Made by a program: the position numbers and the translations under genes. Of a DNA stretch of 64,000 nucleotides, positions 61,865 through 64,000 are shown piece after piece; positions within the stretch are counted from its first letter, which is position 1, and every line of letters begins with the position of its first letter. Location: positions 1,297,001-1,361,000 of the forward strand of contig CAMQGK010000567.1 in the NCBI GenBank assembly GCA_947000775.1, read 5' to 3'. Source of the stretch: Pterois miles (taxonomy: Eukaryota; Chordata; Actinopteri; Perciformes; Scorpaenidae). The notes below the pieces were generated by a model. That model ran no database searches and was not told where the DNA came from. It saw only the letters and a program-made list of their open reading frames with translations.

Positions 61865-63045
61865 TTGATTTCATTTTAGTTTAGTTCTTTAGTTTCCAGA
61901 GTGTGTGTTTGCTCAGTTTTAGTTAGTTTCCAGAGTGTGTTTGCTCAGTTTAGATTCAGTTTTAGTTAGTTTCCAGTGTGTTTGCTCAGTTTAATTTAGT
62001 TTTAGTTAGTTTCCAGTGTGTCTGCTCAGTTTAGTTCAGTTTTAGTTAGTTTCCAGTGTGTCTGCTCAGTTTAGATCAGTTTTAGTTAGTTTCCAGTGTG
62101 TCTGCTCAGTTTAGTTCAGTTTTAATTAGTTTCCAGAGTGTGTTTGCTCAGTTTAGTTTAGTTTTAGTTAGTTTCCAGTGTGTCTGCTCAGTTTAGTTCA
62201 GTTTTAGTTAGTTTCCAGTGTGTTTGCTCAGTTTAGTTCAGTTTTAGTTAGTTTCCAGTGTGTCTGCTCAGTTTAGTTCAGTTTTAGTTAGTTTCCAGAG
62301 TGTGTTTGCTCAGTTTAGATCAGTTTTAGTTAGTTTCCAGTGTGTCTGCTCAGTTTAGTTCAGTTTTAGTTAGTTTCCAGTGTGTTTGCTCAGTTTAGTT
62401 CAGTTTTAGTTAGTTTCCAGTGTGTTTGCTCAGATTAGTTCAGTTTTAATTAGTTTCCAGAGTGTGTTTGCTTGGTTTAGTTTAGTTTTGGTTAATTTCC
62501 AGAGTGTATTTGCTCAGTTAAGTTTAGTTTTGGTTAGTTTCCATTGTGTTTGCTTGGTTTAGTTTAGTTTTAATTAGTTTCCAGAGTGTGTTTGCTTGGT
62601 TTAGTTTAGTTTTGGTTAATTTCCAGAGTGTGTTTGCTCAGTTAAGTTTAGTTTTGGTTAGTTTCCAGAGTGTGTTTGCTCAGTTTAGTTCAGTTTTAAT
62701 TAGTTTCCAGAGTGTGTTTGCTTGGTTTAGTTTAGTTTAGTTTTCGTTAGTTTCTAGAATGTGTTTGCTCATTTTAGTTTAGTTTTAGTTGGTTTCCAGA
62801 GTGTGTTTGCTCAGTTTAGTTTAGTTTTAGTTAGTTTCCAGAGTGGGTTTGCTCAGTTTAGTTTAGTTTTAGTTGGTTTCCAGAGTGTGTTTGCTCATTT
62901 TAGTTTAGTTTTAGTTGGTTTCCAGAGTGTGTTTGCTCAGTTTAGTTTAGTTTTAGTTAGTTTCCAGAATATGTTTGCTCATTTTAGTTTAGTTTTAGTT
63001 GGTTTCCAGAGTGGTTGCTCATTTTTGTTTCATTTCACAACTAGT
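61865..63045. repeat. Minisatellite of 40/42-bp units, about 28 copies
   Basis: The unit is gtttccagtgtgtctgctca followed by gtttagttcagttttagtta (40 bp). A gagtgtgt variant gives 42 bp. Where 42-bp units dominate (62546-63069) the frame stays open and reads a 14-residue repeat of the type FAQFSLVLVSFQSV; this is most likely a by-product. Confidence 0.93.
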
Positions 63046-63049
63046 TTTT

Positions 63050-64000
63050 GTTTTAATTTGACTTTATGATAATAATCCTGATGCACAGTAAGGTGGCGTG
63101 CCCATACAGCACCTTTCTTAAGACTTCAGGGATGTTCAAGTAGAAGCACTCTGAAAAAAAGACAGTGAGGGATCACGTTCTTACCTGAAATGCATGTACG
63201 CACAATAACTACTTACATTAACTGACAGCATTTGGAGCAGAATTACACCAACACGCATGTTGCTAATGACTTTAGTGTGAATGTAAGGAGAAAAGGCCGT
63301 AACCCCTTGTCAGCAGGAAATATATTGGCTCTAAAAAGGCGAAATGTTCGTCACGCTGCATCTGATTTCACTGTCACCAGGCTGTTGAATGTGCGTTATC
63401 AATCCCTAATTGGCTGCATTTTTAATGCTACAAGCAAAAACGTCTTTCCGTATTCAGATTCCTGACACCAGCGGAGACGGTAATGAAAAGGTCTCAGATT
63501 CAATGTGTGTGAGATACAGTCCTTCAGGTAGAAAATGTTTTCACTCCAGCGCTGCCGGATGACCGTGACATACTCATGCTGATTAATTTGGACTGAATCA
63601 GCGAGGTTAAATTGGGTTAAATTCATAATAGGTTTGGCAGTGAGTTATTAAATATCAAGTATCTGTCATTATATTACTGTGATAGAAGGGAGATTCTTTC
63701 CTAACAGGATTTTCTCATGCTGTTTGTACCAACTACCAATATTTGATTTGATTTCTGGTTTTAAAAAGGGATTCTTAACTGGCTCTTTATCTAAATAAAC
63801 CACTTCCCTAGCAAACATTCACAACATAAAAAGCTAATTTTTACAGTCCAATTTTTATAAATAAAACACTGTATTGCTACCTGATATTTTTAATATTGCC
63901 TTATTGTTTTGGGATTAAGTGTAGATCAAACTGCTGTGGTTTTAACTGGTTGTAATATTGTTGAATTCAATTAGAGCTGCCAATTGATTAAAATATTTAA
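63050..64000. other. Right end of the window, no gene seen
   Basis: AT-rich. Two short frames (63232-63465 plus, 63399-63626 minus) lack recognisable domains. Confidence 0.4.

Overview
The window is vertebrate nuclear DNA, almost certainly from a ray-finned (teleost) fish. The evidence is one split gene with a deeply conserved vertebrate protein, short GT-AG exons in long introns, and a teleost-type repeat load: a broken Tc1 transposase, tRNA-derived SINEs, LINE tails ending in 'aataaaggt' plus TCTTA repeats, hAT-like and other MITEs, and many micro- and minisatellites. There is no bacterial or phage content, CRISPR array or operon. Most open frames are chance frames in repeats or antisense shadows of exons.

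The one gene I can defend is igf2bp1 (IMP1, ZBP1, VICKZ1, CRD-BP), on the minus strand. Thirteen consecutive coding exons lie between 35600 and 14056, matching human exons 3 to 15. All junctions are canonical and all phases agree. They encode 521 residues: RRM2, an RG-rich linker, four KH domains with intact GXXG loops, and a basic tail ending RRK. The two exons for RRM1 are not in the window, so intron 2 is at least 28.4 kb and the gene is 5'-truncated here.

Layout. 1-5.85 kb: degenerate tandem repeat, nested inverted-repeat elements, Tc1 remnant, LINE tail. About 7-14.05 kb: probable long 3' UTR with four let-7-type sites and a 40-bp tandem array. 14.05-26.7 kb: exons 15 to 4, with a SINE next to the last acceptor and a 108-bp minisatellite in intron 4. 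26.7-35.6 kb: intron 3, with a 2.2-kb foldback structure and several transposons, then exon 3. 35.6-64 kb: intron 2, with SINEs, a long TA/GA block (45.8-46.3 kb), a CpG island (46.9-48.6 kb), a second CpG promoter-like patch (50.0-50.25 kb), a forward TATA box with splice donor (53.1 kb), a roughly 330-bp tandem repeat and a 40/42-bp minisatellite.

The most interesting signal is a minus-strand open exon in the CpG island (47281-47420). It starts at a good-context ATG and ends at a splice donor whose phase fits exon 3. It could give an igf2bp1 isoform lacking RRM1. The sequence allows this but does not prove it.
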